Source of the DNA: Exophiala sp. HKRS030
Lineage: Eukaryota; Ascomycota; Eurotiomycetes; Chaetothyriales; Herpotrichiellaceae
Assembly (NCBI GenBank): GCA_023897205.1
Contig: JAHWDD010000005.1
Location: forward strand, 2,666,001-2,730,000
DNA length: 64,000 nucleotides
Reading direction: 5' to 3'
Shown piece by piece: positions 21,452 through 30,935 of the stretch (positions within the stretch are counted from its first letter, which is position 1; the number at the start of each line of letters is the position of its first letter). The position numbers were made by a program, and so were the translations under genes. Under the pieces are notes generated by a model, which was not told the origin of the DNA, searched no databases, and worked only from the letters and a program-made list of their open reading frames with translations.

Positions 21452-22522
21452 ATGGCAGAAATTGAAACTCCAGCAACACCGGCGTCGCCAGTCTTCCCTG
21501 ACACTCTGACTTCTGTCACCGCTCTTGCTCGATTCGAGTTCGAGCCCGGCCGAGGCAACGAAGGAACCAAAGTCTTGATGGTCGAATGGCAAGACGATGA
21601 CCACGCTCGCTCCAAGTCAGGTAGATGGCAGGTTTCATGGTCTGGCAAGCGGACAGTCTTCCCCGCGGACGACAACCCTTCGGACAATATCCGTCGAGTC
21701 TATTTTCTCTTGCCTCCTGGTGCGACCATCCCTCCTCATGTCACTCTCGCATATTATCCCTTTGCGGAAAAGACCGAGGGTTCAGCCACCCCGTTACGAA
21801 TGACGGTGAACCCTTTGCCGGCCATCTTTACACCGGAACTCGGAGCCACTGCAAAGGCCGCTGGTAAGCGGGGAGTGCTGCATACGATATGGGCCAAGAA
21901 GAGATTACAGGTTCTCGACAAGGAGATCAAACATGAGGAGGAGCACAACCTAGAGGGTATAGCTTTGGAGATGGCCAGGTCGGAAAAAAGCTGGATAGAG
22001 AACAACTTTGGAGTGGCTGGGAAGCCTCCTGCCCTGGATTTGACCGCTGCCTCGAAAGCACCTCTTGCACCGACGAGCCCTGGCATACAGAGCCCACGAT
22101 CTCCTGGCGGGAGAAGACTGAGCGAGAAATTGAAAGGGTTGACGCTCGGGACCAGTGAGAAGGACCTGGCTCCCCGGGGCCTCAACACTCCTACGCGCGA
22201 GGTACATCCGTTATCACCGGAGGCATCTGATCTGGCATACTCTTCGTTCAGCGCCTTCAGGAATGGACCCTCACCCGCCTCCACCGCTGCCCCTTCGAAA
22301 AAGATTGTGGCCCAAGCGCCCCCTGAGCACATCAGAACACAGCAGGAACGATCATTAGCAGGCTCGATGGACTTCATGACCAATAAGAAGCCGACAGACT
22401 CAACTGAAGATGATCTTTTCGCGGTCGCTCTGAGCCCCCGATCACCCGAGGATACGAAAAGTCCCTTCTCTTTCTCCAGCGCAGATTTCGGAGCGTTCGA
22501 AAAGTTGAAAGGAGAGCGGTGA
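21452..22522 (+). CDS. Conserved-looking fungal protein of unknown function, 356 aa
   Basis: A single exon. The frame is open from 21299, but the upstream 51 codons match the CT-rich leader, so ATG 21452 (MAEIETPATP, context CATCATGG) is preferred. Residues about 20-130 look like a compact beta-rich domain (ALARFEFEPGRGNEGTKVL, then RWQVSWSGKRTVF and VYFLLPPGATIPPHVTLAYY), perhaps an immunoglobulin- or PH-like fold. A Lys/Glu-rich helix follows (AKKRLQVLDKEIKHEEEH). The C-terminal 180 residues are disordered with many SP/TP sites (SPGIQSPRSPGG, LSPRSPEDTKSP), suggesting proline-directed phosphorylation. No signal peptide or membrane segment. I do not recognise the family. A 343-residue antisense frame overlapping it is taken as a shadow. 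Confidence 0.75.
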   Translation: MAEIETPATPASPVFPDTLTSVTALARFEFEPGRGNEGTKVLMVEWQDDDHARSKSGRWQVSWSGKRTVFPADDNPSDNIRRVYFLLPPGATIPPHVTLAYYPFAEKTEGSATPLRMTVNPLPAIFTPELGATAKAAGKRGVLHTIWAKKRLQVLDKEIKHEEEHNLEGIALEMARSEKSWIENNFGVAGKPPALDLTAASKAPLAPTSPGIQSPRSPGGRRLSEKLKGLTLGTSEKDLAPRGLNTPTREVHPLSPEASDLAYSSFSAFRNGPSPASTAAPSKKIVAQAPPEHIRTQQERSLAGSMDFMTNKKPTDSTEDDLFAVALSPRSPEDTKSPFSFSSADFGAFEKLKGER

Positions 22523-22785
22523 ATGATGACTTTACTTTTTATGAATGAAATGACCTTATGAACGACAACTATCAAAACGATCTGACCAGACGAGCAACTT
22601 CCAATCCATTGCGACTCGGATTGTACAAGCCACCACCACATTCTTCTCATTCCCTCGAAAGCCGCGGCTTGAACGTTGATTCCAGTGATACCCAAGACTC
22701 CAATCCTAACCATGTAAACCCAAGAAAACACAGCAAAGTCCTTCCCAAACCATGAAAAATGCAAACCACGTGCCCTATCTCTCAT

Positions 22786-23653
22786 CTATGCCAGAACCGC
22801 GGCAATCAAAGCCGCAATACCAAAGCCCGAGCTCACCAAGCGACTGGCATCACCACTGTATCGAGTCGTACCAGCAGTTGGGGCCGGCGCAGCCGTACTC
22901 GGTGGTGGCGGGGGCACGTTGGTGCCTGCATTTGTGACCATGGAGGCAGTATAGTTTGAGGCAGGGTTCGTTGCAACCGGAGCAATGGCTGTCTTGGTGC
23001 AGCCGCAGTTGTCATCATACCATGTGTAGGTTGTGCCTGATGTGCCTCCTGTGGCAGCTGCAGTGGGTGCAGGCATCACCGATGTCTGATGGCATCCGCA
23101 GTGTGGATCCCAGTATGTGACAGTGACAGTGGGTTCTGCACCAGCAGAGATCAACGTTGCGTTGGCAGTTGGTGTGTATGTTGTGAATGGTGTCGTCGTT
23201 GTCACTGGCGGCGCAATGGTTGTTGGGTCGCTGGTGCTCGAGGTGCTACTGCCTGAACCAGATCCGACCCCGGCGGCATTGATGGCGAAGAGAGGTGAGA
23301 AGTTGGATGAGCCATCTTGAACGATGCCAAGGCCATAGTCGCCGGGGACGAAGCCATCAGGGACGGTCACGGTCCAGTTGTACTCAGCAGACGAAGCTGG
23401 GATATTGGCTGCACAAACGGAGAAGTTAGCATTTCGTGGCGCTTTGGGTTTGTTAGGACCTGGACGTACTAGCTATAGGATCGTTCCAGCTAAGATTGCC
23501 GAAGAACAGGGAGACTGGTGAACCATCTCCCACGGTGAAGTGGATTGGAACGACTTGTCCGACGGTGACTGGACCCCAAGTCATGTTGACGAAATCAGAA
23601 GCGAGGGCGGTGGTGGCCATGGTGCCGACGGCGATGGCGACGAGACGAAGCAT
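22786..23653 (-). CDS. GPI-anchored Ser/Thr-rich wall protein with Kre9/Knh1-like domain
   Basis: Two exons on the minus strand: 23653-23470 and 23408-22786 (268 aa), with a 61-nt intron GTACGT..TGCAG that keeps frame. A signal peptide (MLRLVAIAVGTMATTALA) is followed by a domain of about 85 residues (NMTWGPVTVGQVVPIHFTV, then YNWTVTVPDGFVPGDYGLGI and FSPLFAI). This matches the N-terminal domain of Kre9/Knh1-like Ser-Thr-rich GPI proteins (PF10342). The rest is Ser/Thr/Pro/Ala-rich with two short repeats containing a C-G-C motif (DPHCGCHQTS and DDNCGCTKT) and ends in a hydrophobic GPI signal (GIAALIAAVLA). Relatives sit on the plasma membrane or wall and affect beta-1,6-glucan. The specific role is unknown. 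Confidence 0.83.
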
Positions 23654-25122
23654 GGTTACTGGCGCACAGGATGAATGATTGAGATGAAGTGGTCAAAAGA
23701 GTGACAAGGAGAGTTGAGAGACGACGAAGAACAAGACTGGGCAAAATAAATGAGTGACTGTGTGTGACTTTGGTTGGATGCAAAGGGGGTAAGAGAGGGA
23801 AAAGAAGAGAGAAAAGTAGATGGCCGGACACGATCAACAGCAGTAGGTATGCGGTGGTCAAATACTTTATCGCCAGGACCTTGGACCTTTGGGGGCACGA
23901 ATTCGTATGTTTGTTGTGAATGTGTTTCTTTGCCTCTGATTTGATGTGATTTGATGTGATCCGAAGGAAACAAGAGCAAAAAGAGGTTGTTGTTGGGGGT
24001 GCTGACATTCCAGTCCATGTTGGTTGTTATGTTGAGCCATTGGGAGGGAGGGAGGGGGAGTTTGCTGTATGAAGGGATTGCCAGTGAGCACGGACGAGAT
24101 GGTATCGACGTTGCACATTCCAGAGAGAGATGATTTGATCTCTTTTTTGTGATCTGAAGAGCGGTGATTTGTTGACTTACACATGGATAACTCCGTATAG
24201 GGTATGATTTGGAGAGGTTGGTAGAGGTTGATCTAGAATAGGTCTTTTTTTTAAATCTGGAAACACTGGAATGGACATGGGTGGTGATGGTGGTGGTCCT
24301 CGAGGGTCCCGAGCTTTCTTCACTCACACATACAAACACATACATTACGAGTACATCTTTTGGACACGGAACACATATGGACGTAAGCTACTATGGAGAG
24401 AGGTAGGTAGGTACTCCGTACTTACGGAGTAGTACCTAGGTAGTTGATCCGTAGCAAAGTTGCCATGTCAAGTAGGGACGAGAATCTATCCCGGGAGATA
24501 TAGACTACGATTCTTCACTCAGTAACTCTTGACCCTTACTCTGGGTAACGGGGCTTGTTCTAACGGTCAACAAGACCCAAGGGACTCACGAGAAAAATCC
24601 GTCTCGTTCAGACACTTGAAAATCACGTTTCAAAGGAAGAAAGACCGTCTTCTTTTCTTGGCCCTGGCAAATAAACATTTGATGGATTGCTCCAAAAGTC
24701 CTTTTTGCCCCTTCATCTAGGGTAATCTCAATGTCCCTTCTCTGTGTGTTTGTATGTGTCCAATACTTTGAGCAAAAGATGGATGTACTTTTTTCCTTCC
24801 CCAGAAGAGCATGCCGTCCAGAAGGGAGAAAAAGAACCATCGCCGTAAACAGTACCTAGGAAGGGTAGTCTTTTAATACTAACACTCTCGTATTGTTATT
24901 TGTATATAAAAGTTTGGATCTTCCGTTGAAAGTTGGAAACAAAAAAGACACCGGTTTCTTTCCCACACGCCCCAAGATCCGTACAAGAAATGTGGCCGCC
25001 CATTGGTCCTCGACGCCCCGTGTCAGTCCTTTTTTGGAAGAGGGGGGGGTTTTCTGACACAAAAAAAGGAGAAACAGAATGTCGATTCGGGTGTTTTCGA
25101 CCTTGAGCTGGTTTTTTTTCTT
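23654..25122. other. Intergenic, promoter of the Kre9-like gene and 3' flank of the next
   Basis: A 229-codon open frame (24345-23656, minus) is low-complexity, lies immediately upstream in the leader, and is not called. CTCCGTA/TACGGAG words are at 24191, 24414 and 24423, the last two forming a hairpin listed separately. Confidence 0.5.
24403..24440. repeat. Imperfect hairpin built from TACTCCGTA / TACGGAGTA
   Basis: TACTCCGTA, two bases (CT), then TACGGAGTA give a 9-bp stem. After a 3-base bulge, a further 4 bp (TAGG with CCTA) can pair. It is surrounded by AGGTAGGTAGG and CCTAGGTAG repeats. A two-base loop is too tight for a simple RNA hairpin tip, so a dimer binding site is as plausible. 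Confidence 0.55.
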
Positions 25123-25566
25123 TTACAACGCCGCAGCGAGACCGAGAACGGCGGCACCGAATACTCCCATGGCGGGTAGGGCGAGTCTGTCCACACCGTT
25201 GCCCGAGATCGAGCTGGAACCGGTGGCACTGGCACCGGCACTGGAAGTGGCGGAACCGACGGCGGCGGTGGCGCTGGACAAGGCACTGCCGGCCGCGCCG
25301 GTGGCGGAACCCGCGGCGGACCCCGCGGCGCTCGTGGCGGCACCGATTTCAGAACCGGCGGCGGACAGGGCGGAAGAATAGATCGAGGCAGCGTCACCGG
25401 TCAGGCCCGAGGTGGCCGAGCTCAACGCGGAGGCGGCGCTGGAGAGCAAGGTCTGGAGGGCGGTGTCGGTCCCGACGAGGGATGAGGCCTCGGAGAGGAG
25501 GGAAGAGAGGTCCTGTGCCGAGGCGGTGGCCGCGAGAGCGGCGGCGAAGATGTAGGTGAAACGCAT
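25123..25566 (-). CDS. Short Ala/Ser/Gly-rich GPI-anchored secreted protein
   Basis: The ATG at 25564-25566 gives 147 residues. The frame is open further 5' to 25953, but that part is leader (CT-rich, frame-random), and MRFTYIFAAALAATASAQ is a textbook signal peptide. The mature protein opens with a short helical stretch (LSSLLSEASSLVGTDTAL). It then becomes almost pure Ala/Ser/Gly/Thr (GSAAGSATGAAGSALSSAT), with no Cys and almost no charge, and ends with an omega-like site (SGNG) and a hydrophobic GPI signal (VFGAAVLGLAAAL). It is probably a heavily O-glycosylated wall or spore-surface protein. Similar small Ala/Ser-rich GPI proteins are common in moulds and lack known activity. The coding sequence is very GC-rich compared with its flanks. 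Confidence 0.8.
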   Translation of the reverse strand: MRFTYIFAAALAATASAQDLSSLLSEASSLVGTDTALQTLLSSAASALSSATSGLTGDAASIYSSALSAAGSEIGAATSAAGSAAGSATGAAGSALSSATAAVGSATSSAGASATGSSSISGNGVDRLALPAMGVFGAAVLGLAAAL

Positions 25567-25951
25567 GATGATGATGTGTTTTGGTCGTGTCGGGAATGAA
25601 GTTGTACACGGACGGGAAATGCCTCGAGGTTCTTTTCTTTTCTTTTTTTGGTGAGAGAGGGAGAGAGAAACGGATCTCGAACGAGAGAAAGTGGTTCTTG
25701 TTTTGTCACAAGAACAAAAAAGAGTAAAGACAGTAAGGTAAACACAAGTGAATGAGAGAAGAGGAGAGAGAAAAGGAAGAATCAAAGAAATTCCCACAAA
25801 AGTGCAGCAACCTACTTGTCTACTTATTGGAATCCCTTTTCGATTTCGACTGACCTTCAAGTTTTGTCTTTTTGGACCCCCAGAAAAAAAAAAGTCAATC
25901 GCCCTTCTTCCTTTCGAACGAGTACGCCGAGTGACATGGGTTCGTAGCCGC

Positions 25952-25970
25952 AACGGTACGGAGTACCGTT
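25952..25970. repeat. Perfect inverted repeat AACGGTAC-GGA-GTACCGTT
   Basis: Eight-bp perfect arms with a 3-base spacer, containing one TACGGAG word. It lies about 390 bases upstream of the Ala/Ser-rich GPI protein start. It could be a dimer binding site. Confidence 0.65.
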
Positions 25971-26225
25971 CATTGGGACTGGATTCTTTGATTGACGTCC
26001 AGCCCCCAGGAAGCCCAATTTAAAAGGGGGGGATTTCGTTACGGAGTGTCCGTAGATCCAATCCACTCTTTTTTTCCACTCGATGACTGGCTGGAACTGG
26101 CTGGAACTTGGTATGTAACAAAGACGCGTCGAGGAGAAAAGCTGTCAGTTGTTGGTCACGCGAGTGGGTTTTGAATCGAAGAACATGGGAGGAAGGGTCT
26201 GGACAGAGAAAAACGGTCGTTTCAA

Positions 26226-26245
26226 GGGGGGGAGGGGGGGGGGGG
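26226..26245 (+). other. G-rich run with quadruplex potential
   Basis: Seven G, one A, then twelve G on the plus strand. This has enough G tracts for an intramolecular G-quadruplex and is also a likely sequencing or assembly weak spot. Confidence 0.5.
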
Positions 26246-26801
26246 AAAGGAAATGGTTTCGAAAGGGGTCAAGGATACGGAGTAGGGATACGGAGTACGA
26301 AATGTTGATTGGTCTCACCACCTGCTACGTACCAAATTTCCCCCGTATTTTTTTGAAATCGAACACGAACAGTCTGGGTTGTCATACTCCGTATTAATCA
26401 TGACAAAAGGCGAGATTTGAATCGCCAGCACTGCCACAATCAGAAATCTCCCATCCGCCGGGAGTTATTATTTACATACAGTACTCCGTACGGTACGCAT
26501 TCGTATGAGCAAGGATATCTTGATCGAGCATCCAATCAGACGGTCTAAGCACATCCCCTACCAAGTCTTTGGTTCAGCCTTGCAGCACAAGTTCCAGCCT
26601 CGTCGAACTCATTTGTGTCAGGTTCTTCACGGTTTTGTCACAGATAAGTCGGAGTCGTGGCGTCCTGCACCGGTTACACAATACTCATATTACTACTCTG
26701 AAAACCATCCATCAAGTCTGTCAAAATGGTTCAAACTACCTAAAACATCAAGAGTGCCTACAATTCCATTCTCAGCATGCCCTTGACGTACTCCGTCTGT
26801 C

Positions 26802-29800
26802 CTATGGCCAATCCTCCGAAGAAGTTGAGTCGTTCTCCGAGCTGTCGAACTCCTCCTCAGAGGACATTCCCTTCGCAACGGCCGAGAAAGGTGGCTGGTT
26901 CGTCCGTGCAACCCCTGTCCAGTGCTTTGTGACCGAAAGGCCTTTCTGCCTTCTCTCCTTCTGTCTTCCACGCCTCTCGTTGCTCCTCTCGGCTTGCCTG
27001 ACATTACGATGTCGGATTATGTCCGCCGCAATGGCATCTTCGAGATTCCAGCCCTTGGGTCGACCTCTAGCAGCAGCGTCGTTGTTCAGACTTCGGTACC
27101 CATATCGCGCTCCCGCCCCCAGATTGCCCTGACGATCCAGTGCCATGAGCTTCTCAATGAGCTGGTTTCTGTTGTCACTGCGAACTGACTTTTCGGGAAT
27201 TTGACGCTGTATTGTAACTTCTCGCATTAATTCGTCCCGGAACATGGCGGCGTAATCTTGTCTGCTCGGAAGTGATGGAGTTTGACGGGGATTGTACTTG
27301 CTGATCCGATCTTGCTCTTGGTCAGAAAGGAACGGTTGACTGTCGGTCTCACTATCTGGTGTTGCGGGCGTTGATCCTTGCGCCGCCGCTTCTTCCTGAC
27401 CTATTTTATGGTCATACTCCAGAAACAGGCGACGCAAGTTGCGCATGAGCCGCAAAAACCGATTCAGCCCCTGCCGTAGGGCAAGATTCAAGTAACTCTG
27501 ACGGCCTATGACATCAAACATCTTCAAAATGCGAAGGTATTGCTCTTGAATGTCAATGAGTTCTCTCCTCATGAGGGCAAAAGTTGCTGGATGTGCTGGG
27601 TGAAGCCGCGGGACTTCACGTCTTGGAATCCTATCCATTTCAATAGGAACAGCCTGGTCGAGAAGAGTTCGATAAGCTGCTCTCAACTCGTTCGTCTCCC
27701 TACGGAGATTGTTGAACGCATCGCGGATGACCGCCCTTACTTCGGCTGGTCTCATATGGGTCGCAGTTTTGTCTACAAGCATTGTTGACAGCCCAGGGAG
27801 ATGCACAGAGCCGATGACGCGAAGCACATTTCTGAAGTGGCTATCTTGAGGAATCAGTGTTGGCACGGGCACCTCGTCATTAGGGTGAGGAAGAGTGCGA
27901 GCCGCTCGATGTGGACCACGTTGATCGATGTCCTGCTCGGATTCAGCATCAGGATCTTGCTCAGCTTGTTGTGCATCCTGATTGCCCTCAATTGCAGGCT
28001 CTGTTTCGTTCTGCTCATCGGATTGACTCTCAATTGGCGATGTCGTTCGCCTAGTACGCGGCACATGCACATGGCCAGGTTGGGGTAAGCATTGACAGAA
28101 GTGATGGTATTGCCCCGGGAATTGAGGACACTCATGGCACAGCCCATCGACATGAATATCAATAGGAGGTTGATTTTCTTGGTTCGTATTGTTTACTGAG
28201 CTATGTCGACTTGAGTCACTCGAAGAACCTTCTTCGGGGCCTGAACCATGGGCACTTTCGTCATTCTCGACAACGAGCTCACCAAGGGGTTGCCGTCCTG
28301 GTCTAGGCCGAAGGCCAAATCCACCAGGGCGGACACCACCTTCATGGTCATCGGGTAGTTCTGGGCCGGCTGTGATCTCACCGAGCAGAATGCGGGTGGC
28401 AGCCGGCGATCGCCGTGATGGAGCGCCCCCAAAATATGAAGGAGCTGCTGAGATCGTTGGATGAGGGAGAATAGAACCCCGTGGTATATATGAAGGCCCT
28501 TGCCATTGCGGTATCTGGATAGGGTTTCCTTGTGGTACGTAGAAAGGGTCTTGCATTCGGGGCATTTGGGGAGGGCCTTGCCAATGTGGGATTCTGGCAC
28601 CGGGCTCTGCTCTCACCGTAGGTGCTTGCTGTCGCACATTACGGGTAGCGGACCCCGTCAACCGCCCCGAGGCTCCACGCTGTGTACTGGGGGAAGTTGG
28701 AACATACTGTCCCCTAGGAGGGGATGAATTCCGCCTGAACTGAGAGGAATCCGCACTCTCTAGACTCTCATTTCTCGTGACAGCAGATCGTAGTGCAGTT
28801 GGCGGCTGATTGTATAGAGCCACGGCATCCCCAACACGAAAGGCCGATCGTTCCAAAAGATCCCATATCTCGTCATCAGTGGGACTCGCAATGGAGCGGT
28901 ATCTTTCTTGGAACATTTGCCTGAACAATGAGATATGTTGGTCGCGAAAGATTGCTGCGCGACTGGCATTCGCATTAGCCGAAGTTTCCCTCCTAGGTGA
29001 ATGACCACGGGTCGGGTTCCTTCCATCTCCTCCTCGTAGTCTCAGTGCTGGTGTTGTCTTGCGAACGCGGCTTTTTGGGTCTATGATAGCCCGAGGGCCA
29101 TCTGGACGTCTCTCACCTCGGCGCTTACGGGAAACAAGGGCGACAGGCGAGAGAGCTCGACTTTGTCCAGGAATGAGCCGTCGTATGAATGATCTGAGCC
29201 GGCCGAACGGTCCAAAAAGTCGAGTATACTGAGATCCAGAAGGCGAGGACGAATCTCGAGTGTGAGGTGGAGGCCTGTTGATGAGATACTCAGGTCGTAA
29301 TCCTTCGGAATATATTCCAGGGGTCGCTAATTCCCGGGATATCTGCTCACTGTGGGCGACTTCCAAGGCGCGTGTTTCTGGAAATTGACAATGGACATAG
29401 TCAAAATCGCTGGTGAGGTTTATGCCTCGTGGTTGCGGGAAGAAACGTTGGGACGTTCGTCTGCCAAGTTGACCAGCGATGAGTAGATCAGCATCTTTTC
29501 TTGTTGAACTTGTGGTGTCAGTTGAGGTTGATCGACGTGATGTCTTCTGCACATTCGCTCCCTGTGCGCTTGATGACCTCCCTGCCCTCACCGAAAAGCT
29601 GCTTGCGGCAGGAGAGGAGATGTAAGAAGATGGGGTCAACCGATCTCCTCGTGCGCTTTCTGCGCCTCTCCATCTTCTGACAGCAGCCGGGCCCCCGTTG
29701 ATGGCGTTCAGTCGTATCACTGCAAAGTGTAATTTGGGAAAGGTGTTGGAATCCAGTATGTTACTGTCTGCAAATTTCCTAAGCGAAGAAATGACATGCT

Positions 29801-30935
29801 TTCTCAAAGGCTCTTCTTGCAACCGACGAAGGTGGAAGTATCTCTCGTCAGGGTCTGCACGGCATCTGTTAATGAAGCGACAATACTTGGCCACCATATT
29901 TTCGATACTCCTTGGATTGGCGGCGTCCGGTAGCCGAACCAGACGTTTAAATTCTCCTGCGACACCGGGCTTTTCAAAGAATTCAACCTCAAGACATCGT
30001 CGGTCAGTGATGTTCGACAGATCGCCACTGTCAAAGCTGACGAATGCCACTTTCAGACATCTCCAGATGTGAAGCCACAAGGTCCTTCTTTCTGATTTGT
30101 AGGTGAGGTTCTGGAAGTCACCGTGCAACTCATCACATTTACGCAAAACGTTCACAACAACATCGCGGCCTAGTAGTGGGAACAGTTGCTCGCTGGCATT
30201 TCCAAATAGGCTCGGAAGAGCAGGGCATGCTGATAAAGACTGAATCCCAACTAGCAGCGTAGAGAATGTCCGTTCTGGGACGCTCGTGGGTGATCGACGT
30301 ACGCGAATCTGCAAGTCATGAAGCCTTTGAGACAGCAGTGATTCCGAGTATGATTTCCAGAGAGCTACGAAGGTAGAGTAATTCTCGGTAAGCTTTCGAA
30401 GGCATTGAATAATGGGAGCGGCGTTGAGGATTTCTTCAGGCAAAGATGACATTAAGTGAAGCCAGTCAGTAATAACAGTCATATCTTCAAACAAGGTCGT
30501 CGGCTCTCGGACCCCATTGGAATCTATCCATTGCTCGAAATACTTATTGATCCTCTCTAGGATAACTTCCACCGTCCGGGGCGCGGAGCGACTATTGATA
30601 CTAGGAAGCCAGAGGTAGGTTTCAGAGGTTTGATCGGTTCGGATTCTGGGCTCATGACGAGGCCCGCTGTCGATTGTGTCGTCGACATTCTCCTGCGTAG
30701 GTGCTTGGTGGGTTTTTGTGAGGCCAGACTGACTTTGTGATTCTGTGGCGAGGCGCAAACGGCCATGATTTGGACCAGCAATAGCGATGCCGGGTCCTTC
30801 AAGTAGAGTCGTTATAGTTCGTCCTAGTGGTCGAGGAAATACAGTACCGGCCCTCGTTACGCCAGACGCAGAGTGCCTGTACGGCTGGCTCGAAAGTCGT
30901 CGACGAGCACTTTTCGCATTCCGTCTGGGCGCCAT
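26802..30935 (-). CDS. Very large intronless protein of unknown function, 1377 aa
   Basis: One unbroken frame from ATG 30935 (MAPRRNAKSARRR). The N-terminus is basic and may be a nuclear signal. Residues about 105-420 look like a folded, mainly helical domain (EVILERINKYFEQWID; RTLWLHIWRCLKVAFVSFD). A Ser/Arg-rich disordered stretch follows. Residues about 660-705 (ISLFRQMFQERYRSI to VGDAVALYNQ) resemble a UBA/CUE-like three-helix domain. Near 780 there is a short tandem Trp motif (IPHWQGPP, IPQWQGPS). Residues about 930-957 have Cys/His pairs (CHEC, HHFCQC, HVH) that could bind zinc. Residues about 1030-1190 are a second helical region, and the tail is acidic (SSEEEFDSSENDSTSSED). I recognise no family. 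A uniform coding signal over 4.1 kb argues against chance. The lack of introns is unusual for its length but not unique in this window. Confidence 0.75.
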   Translation of the reverse strand: MAPRRNAKSARRRLSSQPYRHSASGVTRAGTVFPRPLGRTITTLLEGPGIAIAGPNHGRLRLATESQSQSGLTKTHQAPTQENVDDTIDSGPRHEPRIRTDQTSETYLWLPSINSRSAPRTVEVILERINKYFEQWIDSNGVREPTTLFEDMTVITDWLHLMSSLPEEILNAAPIIQCLRKLTENYSTFVALWKSYSESLLSQRLHDLQIRVRRSPTSVPERTFSTLLVGIQSLSACPALPSLFGNASEQLFPLLGRDVVVNVLRKCDELHGDFQNLTYKSERRTLWLHIWRCLKVAFVSFDSGDLSNITDRRCLEVEFFEKPGVAGEFKRLVRLPDAANPRSIENMVAKYCRFINRCRADPDERYFHLRRLQEEPLRKHVISSLRKFADSNILDSNTFPKLHFAVIRLNAINGGPAAVRRWRGAESARGDRLTPSSYISSPAASSFSVRAGRSSSAQGANVQKTSRRSTSTDTTSSTRKDADLLIAGQLGRRTSQRFFPQPRGINLTSDFDYVHCQFPETRALEVAHSEQISRELATPGIYSEGLRPEYLINRPPPHTRDSSSPSGSQYTRLFGPFGRLRSFIRRLIPGQSRALSPVALVSRKRRGERRPDGPRAIIDPKSRVRKTTPALRLRGGDGRNPTRGHSPRRETSANANASRAAIFRDQHISLFRQMFQERYRSIASPTDDEIWDLLERSAFRVGDAVALYNQPPTALRSAVTRNESLESADSSQFRRNSSPPRGQYVPTSPSTQRGASGRLTGSATRNVRQQAPTVRAEPGARIPHWQGPPQMPRMQDPFYVPQGNPIQIPQWQGPSYIPRGSILPHPTISAAPSYFGGAPSRRSPAATRILLGEITAGPELPDDHEGGVRPGGFGLRPRPGRQPLGELVVENDESAHGSGPEEGSSSDSSRHSSVNNTNQENQPPIDIHVDGLCHECPQFPGQYHHFCQCLPQPGHVHVPRTRRTTSPIESQSDEQNETEPAIEGNQDAQQAEQDPDAESEQDIDQRGPHRAARTLPHPNDEVPVPTLIPQDSHFRNVLRVIGSVHLPGLSTMLVDKTATHMRPAEVRAVIRDAFNNLRRETNELRAAYRTLLDQAVPIEMDRIPRREVPRLHPAHPATFALMRRELIDIQEQYLRILKMFDVIGRQSYLNLALRQGLNRFLRLMRNLRRLFLEYDHKIGQEEAAAQGSTPATPDSETDSQPFLSDQEQDRISKYNPRQTPSLPSRQDYAAMFRDELMREVTIQRQIPEKSVRSDNRNQLIEKLMALDRQGNLGAGARYGYRSLNNDAAARGRPKGWNLEDAIAADIIRHRNVRQAERSNERRGRQKERRQKGLSVTKHWTGVARTNQPPFSAVAKGMSSEEEFDSSENDSTSSEDWP

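Larger units (their letters stand above)
25567..26801. other. Intergenic, dense in the TACGGAG/CTCCGTA word
   Basis: Six copies of the word in 530 bases (25957, 26040, 26276, 26289, 26387, 26484). One is inside an 8-bp-arm inverted repeat. A 20-base G run is at 26226-26245. This is the upstream region of the Ala/Ser-rich GPI gene and the 3' flank of the large gene that follows. No open frame worth calling. Confidence 0.55.

Noticed and set aside
21754..22785. 343-codon antisense open frame opposite the 21.5 kb gene
   Set aside because: Shadow frame. It extends into the 3' flank without a convincing start context or domain.
23656..24345. 229-codon minus-strand open frame upstream of the Kre9-like gene
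   Set aside because: Low-complexity, lies in the leader of the downstream gene on the same strand, and has no domain or signal peptide. Better explained as promoter and 5' UTR.
25567..25953. N-terminal extension of the Ala/Ser-rich GPI protein
   Set aside because: The open frame continues 5', but the internal ATG at 25566 begins a perfect signal peptide, and the extension is CT-rich leader.
26401..26470. tRNA-like T-arm (GGCGATTCAAATCTCGCC on the minus strand)
   Set aside because: The B-box-like word is present, but the T-stem does not pair with a 7-base loop, no matching acceptor strand lies upstream, and no anticodon arm can be drawn.
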